NCBI RefSeq assembly: GCF_014837165.1
Contig: NZ_JACSPM010000006.1
Location: 99,404-163,403, forward strand
Reading direction: 5' to 3'
From: Microbacterium gallinarum
Lineage (GTDB): Bacteria; Actinomycetota; Actinomycetes; Actinomycetales; Microbacteriaceae
Length of the DNA: 64,000 nucleotides
Both the position numbers and the translations under genes were made by a program. Positions 28,101 through 36,825 of this stretch are shown here, one piece after another (the first letter of the stretch is position 1; each line of letters opens with the position of its first letter). Below the pieces are notes generated by a model. The model saw only the letters and a list, made by a program, of their open reading frames with translations. It searched no databases and was not told where the DNA came from.

Positions 28101-28697
28101 ATGTCCGACGCCATCGCCGATGCGAAGCGCGCGCTCCGAGCAGAGTTGCGGGAGCGTCGGCAGCTGTTGACCCCGCAGGCCCGCGAGGTCGCGGCCGCCG
28201 GCATCACGGAGCAGCTCGATGCGCTGATCGCCACCCACGGCGCGACGTCGATCTCGTGCTTCCTCTCGACCACGACCGAGCCGGGCACGCGTGAGTTCGT
28301 CGCCGGGGCCGTGGCACGCGGCATCCGGGTCCTCCTTCCCGTCACGCGCACGGACGGCCTGCTCGACTGGTCGGTCGCGACGCCCGACCTCGACATCGCC
28401 GAGGGCATGTTCGGACTCCCCGAGCCCGTCGGCGAGCTGCTCGGACCGATCGCCGTCAACGACGTCGACCTGCTCGTGATCCCCGCCGCCGCCGTCGACC
28501 GCACCGGCATGCGCCTGGGCTGGGGCCGCGGCTACTTCGACAAGACGATCGGGTCGATGGAGCGCTGCCCGCCCGTGTACGCCGTGGTCTTCGACTCCGA
28601 GGTGCTCGACGAGGTTCCGAGCGACCTCCACGACCAGCCCGTCAGCGGCGTCGTGACACCGACGCAGACCATCGTCCTCGCGCCCGCCCGGCGCTGA
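28101..28697 (+). CDS. 5-formyltetrahydrofolate cyclo-ligase
   Basis: The 198-residue enzyme converts 5-formyl-THF to 5,10-methenyl-THF with ATP. KRALRAELRERRQLL opens the protein, with the basic ATP site, and the C-terminal block GMRLGWGRGYFDKTIGS carries the family motif GxGxGYYD. The length is standard. It begins a plus-strand run with the FmdB-type and mscL genes (15 and 33 bp gaps). The gene is a frequent neighbour of galU in actinobacteria. Confidence 0.92.
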   Translation: MSDAIADAKRALRAELRERRQLLTPQAREVAAAGITEQLDALIATHGATSISCFLSTTTEPGTREFVAGAVARGIRVLLPVTRTDGLLDWSVATPDLDIAEGMFGLPEPVGELLGPIAVNDVDLLVIPAAAVDRTGMRLGWGRGYFDKTIGSMERCPPVYAVVFDSEVLDEVPSDLHDQPVSGVVTPTQTIVLAPARR

Positions 28698-28712
28698 ACG
28701 ACCGAGAGAGAA

Positions 28713-29024
28713 ATGCCCACCTACGCCTACGCCTGCAAGCAGTGCGGACACCGCTTCGACGCGGTCCAGTCCTTCGCCGATCCCGCCCTCACGGAGTGCC
28801 CCGAGTGCGGCGGTCCGCTGCGCAAGGAGTACGGGTCGATCGGCGTGACCTTCAACGGGTCCGGCTTCTACCGCACCGATTCCCGCGCAGGAGAGAAGAA
28901 GGGGACGGATGCCGCGGCCCCGGCCTCTTCATCGTCCTCTTCGTCTGCGAGTGGCGGGTCTTCGCCGTCTTCGACATCATCGAAGTCGGAGGCGAAAGCC
29001 TCCCCCGCCTCGACCGGGTCGTGA
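28713..29024 (+). CDS. FmdB-family zinc-ribbon protein
   Basis: The 103-residue protein begins MPTYAYACKQCGHRFD and carries two CxxC knuckles (CKQCG and CPECG) forming the FmdB-type zinc ribbon, once linked to regulation of formamidase and now of unknown role. After residue 60 it becomes a low-complexity Ser/Ala/Lys tail, common in actinobacterial members. It is very often next to mscL, as here. Confidence 0.88.
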   Translation: MPTYAYACKQCGHRFDAVQSFADPALTECPECGGPLRKEYGSIGVTFNGSGFYRTDSRAGEKKGTDAAAPASSSSSSSASGGSSPSSTSSKSEAKASPASTGS

Positions 29025-29057
29025 CCGGCGGAAGCCGGAGACAGTGAGGAGCATCAC

Positions 29058-29471
29058 ATGATCAAGGGCTTCAAGGAGTTCATCCTCCGCGGAAACGTCA
29101 TCGACCTGGCGGTCGCGGTCGTCATCGGCGCGGCGTTCACGCTGATCGTGAATGCGATCGTCGCCGGCCTCATCAACCCGCTCATCGCGCTCGTGTTCAA
29201 CGCGAGCAGTTTGGATGCCGTCGGCTGGACGGCGACCAACCTCAACGGTGACCCGGTGTTCTTCGCGTTCGGAGCGATCATCGGCGCGATCATCAACTTC
29301 CTCGCGGTCGCGGTCGTCGTGTACTTCGTGTTCGTCTACCCGATGAACAAGTGGAAGGAGCGCGCCGCCGCTCGTGCCGGCATCTCGGAGGAGGAAGCCG
29401 CCGAGCTTCCCACCGAGCAGGAGCTCCTGGTGCAGATCCGGGACCTCCTGTCGGCGCAGCCCAAGGCATAG
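29058..29471 (+). CDS. mscL: large-conductance mechanosensitive channel MscL
   Basis: The 137-residue pore protein opens under membrane tension to release solutes. The N-terminal helix GFKEFILRGNVIDLAVAVVI flows into membrane helix 1; helix 2 is FGAIIGAIINFLAVAVVVYF; and a charged C-terminal helical bundle follows (EEEAAELPTEQELLVQIRDL). ATG follows a gaggag ribosome-binding site. Confidence 0.95.
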   Translation: MIKGFKEFILRGNVIDLAVAVVIGAAFTLIVNAIVAGLINPLIALVFNASSLDAVGWTATNLNGDPVFFAFGAIIGAIINFLAVAVVVYFVFVYPMNKWKERAAARAGISEEEAAELPTEQELLVQIRDLLSAQPKA

Positions 29472-29500
29472 CGGAGCGGCCTCGTCTCGCGCTGCCCCGT

Positions 29501-29631
29501 TCGACCGCGCCGAGGTGCTCTCGCACGCATCCGTGTAACGCAGTTCGGCGCGGTCGAGTTCGTGGGTCTCACGTTCGACCGCGCCGAAGTGCTCTCGCAC
29601 CGATTCGTGTAGCGCAGTTCGGCGCGGTCGA
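29501..29631. repeat. two tandem copies of a 13-bp inverted repeat with 31-nt loop
   Basis: TCGACCGCGCCGA with TCGGCGCGGTCGA occurs at 29501-29513/29545-29557 and again at 29575-29587/29619-29631, a period of 74 bp. The two loops are similar (ggtgctctcgcac versus agtgctctcgcac), so one copy arose by duplication. They follow mscL and may end its transcript, though there is no T-run. Confidence 0.85.
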
Positions 29632-29658
29632 GCGAGGAGCCGCCGCCTCGCAGGTGCA

Positions 29659-29930
29659 GGGGTTTCGATACGGCGACTCGCGCCTACTCAACCGGCGGTG
29701 CAGGGGGTTTCGATACGGCGCTTCGCGCCTACTCAACCGGCGGGGGGCGCCGACACCCGCGCAACCGGCGGGGGCGAAGTCGCCCGGCGGTGCGGGGGTT
29801 TCGATACGGCGCTTCGCGCCTACTCAACCGGCGGTGCAGGGGGTTTCGATACGGCGCTTCGCGCCTACTCAACCGGCGGGGGCGCCGACACCCGCGCAAC
29901 CGGTGGGGGCCCGCCGCCGCGCGCCCGCAC
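29659..29930. repeat. four-copy REP-like array
   Basis: Four copies of a roughly 40-bp unit built from GGTTTCGATACGGCG, CTTCGCGCC and TACTCAACCGGCGG start near 29659, 29703, 29794 and 29838. Copies 1-2 and 3-4 are arranged as two similar pairs, separated by a ggcgccgacacccgcgcaac spacer that is itself repeated near 29746 and 29881. The centre GGCGC-TTC-GCGCC can form a hairpin. Spacing and sequence rule out a CRISPR. Confidence 0.88.
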
Positions 29931-29941
29931 GCGCCCCGGCC

Positions 29942-30133
29942 TCAATAGTGCGGGGGGACGTCGCGCTTCAGGCGCTCGTCGTTCGACCCCGAGGCACCCG
30001 CGTCGGCCGCGCCACCGGCATCCGGGTCCTCATCCCCCACCACCGGCTCGGCGTCGGTTCCGGGCGCGGGCGTCAGCTTCACGCGGCGCGAGCCGGGTAC
30101 CCGCTCGACGCGCTGGCGGTCAGTCGGTGACAT
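29942..30133 (-). CDS. small hydrophilic protein overlapping the helicase-like gene
   Basis: This 63-residue frame starts at ATG 30133, 14 bases inside the end of the helicase-like gene, and ends RLKRDVPPHY. It is Asp/Glu/Pro-rich with no predicted fold. The overlap implies translational coupling. A short C-terminal ND-x-x-LKRDxPPH motif recalls small Microbacteriaceae proteins, which supports it being real, but this is from memory and unverified. Confidence 0.5.
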   Translation of the reverse strand: MSPTDRQRVERVPGSRRVKLTPAPGTDAEPVVGDEDPDAGGAADAGASGSNDERLKRDVPPHY

Positions 30134-33100
30134 CGATCGGCTGTGTGTCGGCCTCGACGCGTGGCGCCTCGGGCGGAACGCCGAGCATCGCGGCGATCCG
30201 CTGGGCGACGCCCGCGGGGTCGCTGTAGAGGTCGAACGAGTGCACGCGCACGTAGTGCCAGCCGAGCCGGCGGAGGATCTGCGGGCGCAGCCGGAGCGAC
30301 TCGCGCAGCGACTCGCCGGTCGTCTCGGGGTCGCTTTCGACCACGACCGCCTTGCCGTCGTACTGCGCGACCAGCGGCAGCAGCCCGCGGTAGTGCACGT
30401 CCACCGACAGGCCGACGCGGCGCAGCTCGCGGGCGAGCGCGCGCGTCAGCGGATCGGCCAGGTCTTCGAGGCGGGCCTCGCGCGCCTTCGCGGCGATCCC
30501 GCCGAGGATCGACATGAGCGTCGCGGCGCCGTGCTCGAGCCGCCCGTCGTCGAACGCCGACGGGCGGATCGACGACACGATCACCATCGAGCGCCGGGCA
30601 CGCGTCATCCCGACCGTCAGCAGTCGCTCGCCGTCGGGCGTCGAGAGGTCGCCGAAGTCGCTCAGCACGCGGCCGTGCTTGGTCAGGCCGAAGCCGAGCG
30701 AGAAGATCACGCGGTCGCGGCTCTCGGCGACCGACTCCTCGAGCGTCAGCACCGCGAACGGCTCGGCGGTGTCACGCGAGACGAAGTCGGCGACGTCGGA
30801 GCGTCCCGAGAAGGCCCGCTCGACCGCGGCGCGGATGCGCTCCGCGTGCCGCACGCTGGCCGTCACGACCATGAGCGATTCGGTGCCGCGGTTGACGGCG
30901 TGCTCGACGACGAGCGTCACGACGCGGTTGACCTCGGCGTCGGGGCTCTCGACCGCGCCGGTGATCGGGTCGGGCGCTCCGGTGCCGCCCTCGACGTAGT
31001 CGACGCCGAGGCTTCCGCGGCCGAGGTACGAGCCGGCCCAGGGCAGCGACACCAGCTCGCCGCCGTAGAAGGCGTCGTTCACCAGCTCGGCGAGGTCCTC
31101 GCCACCGGCCCGATAGCTGCGGGTCAGGGTCTCGACCGGAAGCAGCTCGGCCAGGCGCTCGAACACGCTGGTCGAGTCGAACGGCTCGGCCCCGTCGGCC
31201 GGCTCCTCTTCCAGAGGTGCGCCGGCGGCGACGCGGAACGGCGTGGGCTTCTGCGTCACCGGATCGCCGAACACGACGACCTGCCGGCCGCGCCGCAGAG
31301 CGGGAGCGGCTTCGGCGATGCACAGGGCCGCGGCATCCGCGATGATCACCACATCGAACTCGGGCGACGCCGGAATCTCGGGCACGTCGTACGGAGAAGA
31401 CAGCCAGACCGGCGCCAGCACGCGCGACAGGTGCGGGGCGGCGTGTACGAGGTCGGCCGCGGTGACTCCGCCGTTCTTCAGCGCGGTCTTGAGCGCCGTC
31501 GCCTCGCCGGAATGGTCGACGATGCCGATGCGCCACTGCGTGGCCAGCTGAGCGGCGAGAAGAGGGCCGGATGCCGCGGCATGCGCCTCGTCGACGAGCC
31601 GGAAGTCGCGCTCCAGGCGGTCGACCACGGCGGTGTTCGCGCCGAGGACCGCGCGGTCGGTGCGCAGCAGCATCTCGAGCGCCGACTGCCACCATGCGTA
31701 CTCGAGCTCGTCGGCGACCTGCGACTCGGGCACGTGGCGCACCGAGAGCTCGGTGAGCAGCGGCTCGAGCCCGAGGCGGGCGAGGTCGGTGCGCAGGGTC
31801 GCGCGCTCCTTGAGGTTGTCGAACACATCGGAGTCGGCGGCGAGGCCGGCGAGGGTGCGCACGAGGTGCTTCACGGGAAGCGTCGCGAGCTTGTCGGCGC
31901 CGGTGCGTCCGAGCACGTCGTCGAGCTCGGCGAGCTCGGCTTCGACGCGCGCCCACGCGACGTGCACGTCGGCCAGGCCGAGCGGCACCTCGGGGATCAC
32001 GCCCGCATCGACGAAGCGCTGCCACTCGGTGCGCTGCTGCTGGATGCGCACGAGCGCCTCGTACATGTCGGGCACGTGCACGCCCGGGCGCACGTACTCG
32101 CGCGACAGGCGCTTGAGCCGGCGGCGGTTCGGGCCGCTCATGTTCGGGGCGTCGCGGCGCGGTGCGTGCGCCTGGATGAGCTCGCCCAGCGGGCGTTCGA
32201 AGACGGTGAGGCTGAAGCGGTCGAGCGAGTCGCGGATGCCCTGCAGCAGCCGCAGGTACGCGCCCAGTTCGGCGATCGTCTGGAACGGCCGCATGCGCGT
32301 CTGCGCGATCAGCTCGTACCCGCGCTCGAGCAGGCTCGGCACGTCGCTGCGGTGCAGCTTGCCGGCGAGCGCGTGCGCGGCGCGGGCGTGCTCGGGCTTG
32401 GCGAACGAGACGCCGTACCAGGGCGAGTCGTCGGGTCCGAAGCGGAACTCCCCCAGCCGCGCGGCGGCGGCGAGCTTCTCGGCGGCCTCGGCGCGTCCGT
32501 CGGCCAGCCGCTCGAGCGTGAGGGCGTCGAAGCGCGCCGCGGTCGAGGGGGCCGGATCGTGTGCGGCGAGGGTCGCGAGCGCACGCAGGATCTCTAGAAC
32601 AGAGACACCGAGCGACGGATGCTGCGCCGTCACGGCTCCGCGATAGTCGCGCAGCACGCCGCGCAGCCTCACGAGCGCGTCGTCGATGTCGGCGATCTTC
32701 GGCGCCTCGGCCTTCTCGTTCCGGCCGATGGCGCGGATGAGGTCGCGCTGGAGCGTGCGCGGCGAGACGGCGAGTCCGGGCAGGCCGATGCCCGCAAGAC
32801 GGTGACGGATGCCGTCGAGCGTCGAGCTGCGCGCACTCACGACGAGCACGCGCTTGCCGTCGCGCACGAGGGCGCCCACGGCGTTGATGACGGTCTGCGT
32901 GCCGCCGGTGCCGGGCAGCGTGTGCACCGCGAGCGACTGGCCTGCGGTGATCCGCGCGAGGACGCGCTCCTGCTCGGAGTCGGCGTCGAGCAGCAGCGTG
33001 TCGGCGGCGGGCGGGCGCTCGTCGGGGCTGGTCGGCTCCGGCGCGACGCGACGCAGTGTGATCGCCTCGCGGTCGGCGGGATGGCCAGCGAGCGCATTCA

Positions 33101-33827
33101 GTACGGGGTGGTCGAGGTCTGCGGCATCCCGCGCCATCGCGTCGCCGACATCGGCGAAGCTCGACACCAGCAGGCGCGGCTTGACGACGTAGGACTCGAT
33201 CCACGACGTGAGGGCACGCAGGTGGTCGATGACCGGCTGCGGCTTGAAGACGCCGCCGTCATAGGCGAGAGCGGCGAGCCCTGCGCCGTCGAGCTCGATG
33301 CCGAAGTGCGTGAGCATCGCGCGGACGAGTTCGGGGTTGACGCTGAACGAGCCGTGGAGCTTGAGCTCGAAGTCGGAGTGGTGGCGCCGGATCGCCAGCG
33401 GACGCAGCAGGATCGGGGCCGAGCACTCCATGCCGCCGATGCGCCAGTTCGCGAGCCCGACCGCGAGATGCACCGGCTCGAGCCCGCGCGTGGTGCGCAG
33501 CTCGGTGTTCTTGGCTGTGATTCGCTCGGCGGCGAGCCGCGCGTTGCGCAGCGCGACCTCGTCGCGGAAGAGGTTCGAGAGCAGCGTCGAGCGGCCGGTG
33601 ATGAACTGCGGAAGGCTGCCCGGGTGAGCCTTGGTGATCTCGATGGACGAGTCGCCGGCGTCGGTGAAGTGCAGCAGCGTGGAGCGCCCGCCGAGGTCGG
33701 CGGACTGCACGCGCAGGCGCTCGCGGTCGGGGTCGGCGATGTGCGCCACGACCACATCGGGCTCGGCGAGGCCGAGATCGCCCGGCGTCACGACGCTCCC
33801 GGGCACGGCGTCCTCTGCGCCGGCCAC
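30120..33827 (-). CDS. large SF1 helicase-like protein with degraded ATPase motifs and C-terminal nuclease-like domain
   Basis: The product has about 1,235 residues. The Walker A position (about 302-308) reads LPGTGGTQT, lacking the essential lysine, and the Walker B position (about 825-833) reads DVVIIADAAAL instead of DExx. Other superfamily-1 landmarks remain: VVFGDPVTQKP, LTRSYRAGGEDL and motif VI LLTVGMTRARRSM (about 1075). The C-terminal 100 residues (AVVVESDPETTGESLRESLR, then LRRLGWHYVRVHSFDLYSDP) resemble the REase_MTES_1575/Vsr-like nuclease fold. GTG at 33827 is preferred because agaagg lies 7 bases upstream; longer starts are possible. It probably binds nucleic acid; ATP hydrolysis is doubtful. 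Confidence 0.75.
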   Translation of the reverse strand: MAGAEDAVPGSVVTPGDLGLAEPDVVVAHIADPDRERLRVQSADLGGRSTLLHFTDAGDSSIEITKAHPGSLPQFITGRSTLLSNLFRDEVALRNARLAAERITAKNTELRTTRGLEPVHLAVGLANWRIGGMECSAPILLRPLAIRRHHSDFELKLHGSFSVNPELVRAMLTHFGIELDGAGLAALAYDGGVFKPQPVIDHLRALTSWIESYVVKPRLLVSSFADVGDAMARDAADLDHPVLNALAGHPADREAITLRRVAPEPTSPDERPPAADTLLLDADSEQERVLARITAGQSLAVHTLPGTGGTQTVINAVGALVRDGKRVLVVSARSSTLDGIRHRLAGIGLPGLAVSPRTLQRDLIRAIGRNEKAEAPKIADIDDALVRLRGVLRDYRGAVTAQHPSLGVSVLEILRALATLAAHDPAPSTAARFDALTLERLADGRAEAAEKLAAAARLGEFRFGPDDSPWYGVSFAKPEHARAAHALAGKLHRSDVPSLLERGYELIAQTRMRPFQTIAELGAYLRLLQGIRDSLDRFSLTVFERPLGELIQAHAPRRDAPNMSGPNRRRLKRLSREYVRPGVHVPDMYEALVRIQQQRTEWQRFVDAGVIPEVPLGLADVHVAWARVEAELAELDDVLGRTGADKLATLPVKHLVRTLAGLAADSDVFDNLKERATLRTDLARLGLEPLLTELSVRHVPESQVADELEYAWWQSALEMLLRTDRAVLGANTAVVDRLERDFRLVDEAHAAASGPLLAAQLATQWRIGIVDHSGEATALKTALKNGGVTAADLVHAAPHLSRVLAPVWLSSPYDVPEIPASPEFDVVIIADAAALCIAEAAPALRRGRQVVVFGDPVTQKPTPFRVAAGAPLEEEPADGAEPFDSTSVFERLAELLPVETLTRSYRAGGEDLAELVNDAFYGGELVSLPWAGSYLGRGSLGVDYVEGGTGAPDPITGAVESPDAEVNRVVTLVVEHAVNRGTESLMVVTASVRHAERIRAAVERAFSGRSDVADFVSRDTAEPFAVLTLEESVAESRDRVIFSLGFGLTKHGRVLSDFGDLSTPDGERLLTVGMTRARRSMVIVSSIRPSAFDDGRLEHGAATLMSILGGIAAKAREARLEDLADPLTRALARELRRVGLSVDVHYRGLLPLVAQYDGKAVVVESDPETTGESLRESLRLRPQILRRLGWHYVRVHSFDLYSDPAGVAQRIAAMLGVPPEAPRVEADTQPIDVTD

Positions 33828-34023
33828 GACGCTGCCTTCTGCTCGCCACACGCAAGCCACACTAAGCGGCGTGTCCGGATGCCACTTGCAACGGAGCCGA
33901 GTTTCGCGGTATTGGACACGCCGGGTCATCAGCCCTTCCTCCCCACGCTCGCTCCGGGGCTCGGCGTGCACAGTCCGCGGTCGTCCGGGTGGGTGTGGGG
34001 AGGGTCGGGGCCAGGATGGTCCC

Positions 34024-34596
34024 ATGACCTCCCCGGACTCGCCTCGCTTCCGCGTCCATCCCTCCCCCGTGGGCGACATCCTCATCGTCACCACCGACGA
34101 GGGCATCGTGACGCTCCACCCCTTCGACGGTCCGCTCGGTGCCGAGCTCGAGTGGGTGTCCCTCGCCCTCCGGGCGGTGCCGTTGCCCGATGACGACGAG
34201 GGGACGGATGCCGCGACGAGCGCCCTGCTCGATGCGGCGATCACGCAGCTCGACGAGTACTTCGACGGCGATCGCCGGTCGTTCGACCTCGAGCTCGACT
34301 GGCGCCTGGTGCGGGGTTTCACGCGTGATGCGCTCGAGGCCGTGCGCGAGATCCCCTACGGCGAGACCGCCGGCTACGGCGAGGTCGCGATCGCGGCGGG
34401 CAGCCCGCGCGCGGCGCGTGCCGTCGGCACCGCGTGCGCGACGACGCCGTTCTCGATCGTGGTGCCGGTGCACCGCGTGGTGCGCGCCGACGGCTCGCTC
34501 GGCGAGTACGGCGGCCGGCCCGACGTGAAGAAGTACCTCATCGACCTCGAGCGCCCCGCGGGCGTGGAGGTCCCCGAACGCCCCGCGGGCGTGTAG
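34024..34596 (+). CDS. O6-alkylguanine-DNA alkyltransferase homologue lacking the catalytic cysteine
   Basis: The 190-residue protein has the two-domain Ogt/Ada-C fold. An N-terminal domain (1-90) is followed by the DNA-binding domain with ALEAVREIPYGETAGYGEVA, GSPRAARAVGTACATTPF and then SIVVPVHRVVRADGSLGEYG. In active enzymes this last block is PCHRV, the Cys taking the alkyl group; here it is PVHRV, and the codon is clearly gtg. The arginine finger and the G-E-YGG tail are kept, so it probably still binds damaged DNA, like alkyltransferase-like (ATL) proteins, which usually have Trp there. It is divergent from the helicase-like gene. Confidence 0.85.
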   Translation: MTSPDSPRFRVHPSPVGDILIVTTDEGIVTLHPFDGPLGAELEWVSLALRAVPLPDDDEGTDAATSALLDAAITQLDEYFDGDRRSFDLELDWRLVRGFTRDALEAVREIPYGETAGYGEVAIAAGSPRAARAVGTACATTPFSIVVPVHRVVRADGSLGEYGGRPDVKKYLIDLERPAGVEVPERPAGV

Positions 34597-34642
34597 GGCC
34601 CCGCACGCGTGGAGGTCCCCGAACGCCCCGCGGGCGTGTAGG
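34563..34642. repeat. 35-bp direct duplication at the Ogt-like 3' end
   Basis: The block beginning cgtggaggtccccgaacg and ending gcgggcgtgtagg occurs at 34563-34597 (including the stop codon) and again at 34608-34642, a period of 45 bp. The coding tail itself shows a shorter earlier copy (RPAGVEVPERPAGV). Replication slippage is the likely cause. Confidence 0.85.
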
Positions 34643-34686
34643 CCGCCCGCGGCGCATCCGCGCAGACGTTCCCCGTCCGCGCGAAA

Positions 34687-34716
34687 CACGGCCCGGGCGT
34701 TCCCGCCCGGGCCGTG
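34687..34716. terminator. bidirectional hairpin between Ogt-like and symporter genes
   Basis: A 13-bp perfect stem CACGGCCCGGGCG (34687-34699) with 34704-34716 and a 4-nt loop lies between two convergent genes. It probably terminates both, though T-runs are absent. Confidence 0.8.
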
Positions 34717-34740
34717 CCGATTCACTGCGGTGACTCGCGG

Positions 34741-36354
34741 CTAGTGGTTGGTCGCCTTCTCGGCACCGAAGCCGGTGAGCGACCGCACTTCCATCTCGGC
34801 CGCCTTGCGCCGGTCCTCGGCCCTGGTCGAGGTCACCGATCCCAGCCAGCCCAGGAAGAACCCGAGCGGGATCGAGACGATGCCCGGGTTGTTGAGCGGC
34901 CAGATCGCCGTGCCCACCTTGAACACGCTCGTCTCCGTACCCCAGAACACCGGCGACAGGAAGATGAGGATGATCGCGGCGGCCAGACCGCCGTACATGC
35001 TCCACACCGCCCCGCGCGTGGTGAACTTGCGCCAGAAGAGCGAGTACAGGATCGTCGGCAGGTTCGCCGACGCCGCAACTGCGAAGGCGAGCGCGACAAG
35101 GAACGCCACATTCTGCCCCTGCACGCCGATGCCGCCGATGATCGCGAGGATGCCGATCACGATGACCGTGCGGCGGGCGACCTTGACCTCGCCGTCCGGC
35201 GGCACGTCGCCCTTCTTCACGACGTTCGCGTAGATGTCGTGCGCGAATGAGGCCGCGGCGGTGATCGTGAGTCCGGCGACGACCGCGAGGATCGTCGCGA
35301 ACGCGACCGCCGAGATGAAACCGAGCAGGAGGGGCCCGCCGAGTTCGAGCGCGAGGAGCGGTGCAGCCGAGTTGACGCCACCCGGCGCCGCCGCGATGAC
35401 CTCCGGGCCGACCATGGCGCCGGCACCGTAGCCGAGCACGAGCGTCAGCAGGTAGAAGAGGCCGATCAGCCAGATCGCCCACACCACCGACCGACGCGCC
35501 TCCTTGGCCGTCGGCACCGTGTAGAAGCGCATCAGCACGTGCGGCAGACCCGCGGTGCCGAGCACCAGGGCGATCGCCAGCGAGATGAAGTCCCACGGGT
35601 TCGCGCCGTACTGCAGGCCGGGTCCGAGGACCGCCTCTCCCTGCGGCGACGCCGCCACCGCGCTCTCGAGCAGCGTGTTGAGGCTGAAGCCGTTGATCGC
35701 CAGCACCCAGATCGTCATGACGAGCGCGCCGCCGATGAGCAGGAACGCCTTCACGATCTGCACCCAGGTCGTGCCCTTCATGCCGCCGATGAGCACGTAC
35801 ACGATCATCAGCACGCCGACCACGGCGACGACGATCGACTGCCCGAGCGTCTCGGTGATGCCGAGCAGCAGCGAGACCAGACCGCCCGCGCCGGCCATCT
35901 GCGCCAGCAGATAGAAGAAGCACACCGCCAGCGTCGTGATGGCCGCGGCCATGCGCACCGGACGCTCCTTCAGCCGGAACGACAGCACGTCGGCCATCGT
36001 GAACTTGCCCGTGTTGCGCATGAGCTCGGCCACGAGCAGCAGCGCCACAAGCCATGCGACGAGGAAGCCGATGGAGTAGAGGAATCCGTCGTAGCCGTTG
36101 ATGGCGATGGCCCCGCAGATTCCGAGGAAGGATGCCGCCGACAGGTAGTCGCCCGAGATGGCGAAGCCGTTCTGCGGGCCGGTGAACGAGCGCCCGGCGG
36201 CGTAGTAGTCGGCCGCCGTCTTGTTGTTGCGGCTCGCGCGGATGACGATGAACAGGGTCACCGCCACGAACGCCCCGAAGATCGAGATGTTCAGGATGGG
36301 GTTGTTCTCGACCGTGTCGACGGCGGCCGAGATCGCAGCGAAGACATCGTTCAT
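34741..36354 (-). CDS. actP: sodium:solute symporter, acetate/monocarboxylate type (ActP/MctC-like)
   Basis: The 537-residue protein has about 13 hydrophobic segments. DYYAAGRSFTGPQNGFAISG followed by DYLSAASFLGICG is the signature of the ActP/MctC branch of the SSS family, which takes up acetate, propionate or pyruvate with sodium or protons. LIGGMKGTTWVQIVKAFLLI is the second family block. Its ATG overlaps the stop of the DUF485 gene by four bases, the standard partner arrangement. The divergent RamA-like regulator supports acetate as substrate. Confidence 0.9.
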   Translation of the reverse strand: MNDVFAAISAAVDTVENNPILNISIFGAFVAVTLFIVIRASRNNKTAADYYAAGRSFTGPQNGFAISGDYLSAASFLGICGAIAINGYDGFLYSIGFLVAWLVALLLVAELMRNTGKFTMADVLSFRLKERPVRMAAAITTLAVCFFYLLAQMAGAGGLVSLLLGITETLGQSIVVAVVGVLMIVYVLIGGMKGTTWVQIVKAFLLIGGALVMTIWVLAINGFSLNTLLESAVAASPQGEAVLGPGLQYGANPWDFISLAIALVLGTAGLPHVLMRFYTVPTAKEARRSVVWAIWLIGLFYLLTLVLGYGAGAMVGPEVIAAAPGGVNSAAPLLALELGGPLLLGFISAVAFATILAVVAGLTITAAASFAHDIYANVVKKGDVPPDGEVKVARRTVIVIGILAIIGGIGVQGQNVAFLVALAFAVAASANLPTILYSLFWRKFTTRGAVWSMYGGLAAAIILIFLSPVFWGTETSVFKVGTAIWPLNNPGIVSIPLGFFLGWLGSVTSTRAEDRRKAAEMEVRSLTGFGAEKATNH

Positions 36355-36704
36355 ACGGAGGCCTCCTGACGTGCCTCGAGCTCCTCGCGGATCTCCTCAG
36401 CGATGGGGTCGAGCTTGCGGTTGGCGTACCAGACGTACGTCATCGTGATGGCGAACGTCGTCACGAACTGGCCGAGGCCGAAGATCAGGCCCACGGTGAT
36501 GTCGCCCCACACGCGCTGCGCCATGAACTCCGGCGCGAACGACGAGAGGAGCACGTACGCGAAGTACCAGACGAGGAATGCGACCGCCATCGGGAACACG
36601 AAGCCGCGCTGCTTGCGCTTGAGCTCTGTGAACCGGGGCGACTCCTCGACCTCGATGTAGTCGATTCCGCCGGGTGGGGCGGTGTCTGTCCGAGCATCGG
36701 ACAT
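36351..36704 (-). CDS. DUF485 membrane protein (ActP partner, YjcH-like)
   Basis: The 117-residue protein has two membrane helices (about 36-58, FVFPMAVAFLVWYFAYVLLS, and 70-95, VGLIFGLGQFVTTFAITMTY) followed by WYANRKLDPIAEEIREELE. This is the DUF485 form that precedes ActP-type symporters; YjcH of E. coli is the model. ATG at 36704 follows an ideal aggaggccac ribosome-binding site. It starts the symporter operon. Confidence 0.9.
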   Translation of the reverse strand: MSDARTDTAPPGGIDYIEVEESPRFTELKRKQRGFVFPMAVAFLVWYFAYVLLSSFAPEFMAQRVWGDITVGLIFGLGQFVTTFAITMTYVWYANRKLDPIAEEIREELEARQEASV

Positions 36705-36825
36705 GTGGCCTCCTTGCCTCATGAACGGGCGCTTCTTCGCGCCGGGTGGGGGTCTCCGGGCGGCGGGACGAGCGCTCAACCCGGGTGGTAGGGTCGACGC
36801 TACGAAAAGCGGCGAGGACGCCGTC

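Noticed and set aside
29659..29930. Possible CRISPR array
   Set aside because: Spacing is irregular (44, 91 and 44 bp), the spacers are themselves repeated, and no cas genes are near. It fits a REP-type array.
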